Made by a program: the position numbers and the translations under genes. The notes under the pieces are model-generated. The model ran no database searches, was not told the DNA's origin, and saw only the letters and a program-made list of their open reading frames with translations. 64,000 nt of DNA from Thermanaerothrix daxensis (GTDB lineage Bacteria > Chloroflexota > Anaerolineae > Anaerolineales > Anaerolineaceae), in NCBI RefSeq assembly GCF_001306145.1, contig NZ_LGKO01000002.1, positions 62,001 through 126,000 on the forward strand. The letters run 5' to 3'. Below, piece by piece: positions 62,407 through 64,000 of this stretch (the stretch's first letter is position 1; each line of letters begins with the position of its first letter).

Positions 62407-63059
62407 TCATTCGCGAGCCTTAGTAAAACCGAACTATATGCGGGAAACTCCTCGTACAGCCACGCGGTACTCGTTCATCCTGAGGATGGGCAGTAAAAAT
62501 CCGCTGGACATGGGGACAATCCGCAGGGAAGGCTTCCATGAATGACACAGAGTGGAATGAAAATTTGGAAGAACCCTCAGAGACTTTACGTTCGGTCCCG
62601 TCTGGTATGAAACTTGAGGCGCAGTGGGTAGTGGGCTTTGTGGATGGCGAGGGATGCTTCTATGTGGGCATCAATCCGCATCCGGAGACGAGCACGGGCT
62701 ATCAGGTGCTGCCGGAATTCACGGTGGTTCAACACGAACGTGATGTGCAGATCCTGTATGCTCTCAAGCAGTTCTTTGGGTGTGGGGTGGTGCGGCGTAA
62801 TCACGGTGATCGAATGGCGTACCGCGTACGCAAGATTGAACACCTGCGTGAACGGATCATTCCGTTCTTCGAGAAGCATCCGCTTAAAACCAAAAAGCAC
62901 CTGGATTTTCTCAAATTCCGTCGTGTCTTGCTCCTGATGGAGCGCAATGAACATCTCACGGCGGAGGGCATTGAAAAAATCCGCGCCATTGCTGCCACGA
63001 TGAATACCGGGCGGGAAAGATAAAGTCCGGCTCCTCTGGAAACAGAGCGAGGTAAACCG
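62407..63059 (+). mobile_element. Group I intron in 23S at E. coli position 1931
   Basis: 653 nt between CCTAAGGT and AGCGAA. Core elements are exact: P1 CTAAGGT (62400-62406) with GCCTTAG (62417-62423), including the U.G at the splice site. P10 TTCGC (62410-62414) pairs with GCGAA of the 3' exon. P4 TGCGG (62439-62443) pairs with CCGCA (62521-62525). P7 GACTTTA (62582-62588) pairs with TAAAGTC (63021-63027). The intron ends in G (63059). These support self-splicing. It encodes a LAGLIDADG protein. The site lies in the I-CeuI-recognised region of 23S. Confidence 0.93.
62538..63023 (+). CDS. LAGLIDADG homing endonuclease in 23S intron
   Basis: 161 residues with one LAGLIDADG helix, WVVGFVDGEGCFYVGI, so it should act as a homodimer cutting the intronless 23S site. 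The rest (EFTVVQHERDVQILYALKQFFGCGVVRR, LRERIIPFFEKHPLKTKKHLDFLKFRRVL) matches the LAGLIDADG fold. The first 23 residues are encoded by intron core sequence; ATG 62607 (MKLEAQW) may be the real start. The stop TAA (63021) forms part of P7. No strong ribosome site is seen. Confidence 0.9.
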   Translation: MNDTEWNENLEEPSETLRSVPSGMKLEAQWVVGFVDGEGCFYVGINPHPETSTGYQVLPEFTVVQHERDVQILYALKQFFGCGVVRRNHGDRMAYRVRKIEHLRERIIPFFEKHPLKTKKHLDFLKFRRVLLLMERNEHLTAEGIEKIRAIAATMNTGRER

Positions 63060-63098
<39 letters not shown>

Positions 63099-63168
63099 TG
63101 GCGTAACGACTAGGGCACTGTCTCAACGAGGGACCCGGCGAAATTGAAATGGCTGTGAAGATGCGGCC

Positions 63169-63208
<40 letters not shown>

Positions 63209-63355
63209 CAGCTTGGCATTGAGTTTGGGCATGGTCTGTGTAGGATAGGTGGGAGGCTGAGAAGCTGGGGCGCCAGCCTCGGTGGAGCCGCCGGTGAAAT
63301 ACCACCCTGACCATGTTTAGACCCTAACCCCACGCCGTTAACCGGGTGGGGGACC

Positions 63356-63411
<56 letters not shown>

Positions 63412-63412
63412 C

Positions 63413-63443
<31 letters not shown>

Positions 63444-63489
63444 CCGTAGAGTGTAAAGGCACAAGGGAGCTTGACTGCAAGACCAACGC

Positions 63490-63523
<34 letters not shown>

Positions 63524-63621
63524 CACGGTACCGAGTGGAAGGGCCGTGGCTTACCGGACAAAAGCTACCCCGGGGATAACAGGCTGGTGAGGTCCAAGAG
63601 TTCACATCGACGACCTCGCTC

Positions 63622-63657
<36 letters not shown>

Positions 63658-63661
63658 GACA

Positions 63662-63695
<34 letters not shown>

Positions 63696-63696
63696 C

Positions 63697-63762
<66 letters not shown>

Positions 63763-63773
63763 TTTGAGGGGAG

Positions 63774-63804
<31 letters not shown>

Positions 63805-63810
63805 AGACCT

Positions 63811-63857
<47 letters not shown>

Positions 63858-63861
63858 TGGC

Positions 63862-63895
<34 letters not shown>

Positions 63896-64000
63896 TCGCC
63901 CCAAGATGAGATCCCTGTAATCCCGTCAAGGGAGTAAGGCCGCAGGTAGACTACCTGCTTGATAGGCGGCAAGTGTAAGCGCAGCAATGCGTTGAGCTTA

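Overview
The window looks like a chromosomal segment of a bacterium from the Chloroflexota, most likely class Anaerolineae. This is inferred, not proven. Pointers are a GC-rich genome with GTG and TTG starts, a DUF385/F420-type flavin oxidoreductase, a stand-alone bacterial Elp3, paired c-di-AMP receptors, SipW-type export and the character of the 16S gene. A 16S search would settle it. Many genes have a -10 hexamer only 6-9 nt before the start codon, so leaderless mRNAs appear common here.

Layout. 1-5.2 kb holds a truncated membrane flippase-like gene, a 45-aa membrane protein, an FmdB zinc ribbon, a SnoaL-like protein, a GGDEF enzyme divergent from a response regulator, an inositol monophosphatase and a DUF385 protein. 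5.3-10.1 kb is an operon: dephospho-CoA kinase fused to an acyltransferase-like domain, the c-di-AMP synthase cdaA, its partner cdaR, and der. 10.1-14.8 kb has a ferritin-VIT1 iron transporter, an L,D-transpeptidase, citrate synthase and an IclR regulator. 14.9-16.95 kb is an amino-acid ABC uptake pair without an ATPase, preceded by a ribosome-type attenuator. 17.0-18.5 kb is pdxS-pdxT, divergent from icd-acnA (18.7-22.7 kb). With citrate synthase these give the oxidative start of the TCA cycle.

22.8-31 kb holds yjbQ, an orphan DNA methyltransferase, a nucleoside phosphorylase, a DUF3048 lipoprotein, a SipW signal peptidase with two probable substrates, and intergenic space with at least three unannotated small transcripts. 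31.1-36.1 kb has a large alpha/alpha-barrel glycosidase in an operon with two tandem c-di-AMP receptor-like proteins, then small membrane proteins. 36.1-38.6 kb is a broken carotenoid pair (crtI, crtB). 38.7-40.7 kb is cysK-cysE behind a leaderless Cys-codon leader peptide and a nested terminator. 40.9-52.2 kb is mixed housekeeping: OsmC, Elp3, AmrS, cobU, cobS, MFS, a degenerate metallo-beta-lactamase protein, mutY and pcm. 52.3-53.8 kb is an AT-rich, frameshifted glycosyltransferase that looks imported. 53.9-57.7 kb has a phosphoesterase lipoprotein, a VanW protein and endonuclease V.

57.7-64.0 kb is an rrn operon with three tandem promoters: 16S, tRNA-Ile(GAT), tRNA-Ala(TGC) and 23S. The 23S gene is interrupted at the position equivalent to E. 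coli U1931 by a 653-nt group I intron. The intron encodes a single-motif LAGLIDADG endonuclease whose reading frame overlaps both strands of the intron's P7 helix. The most notable signals are the two leader-peptide attenuators, the small-transcript islands at 24.9-25.1 and 29.7-30.1 kb, and the 23S intron.
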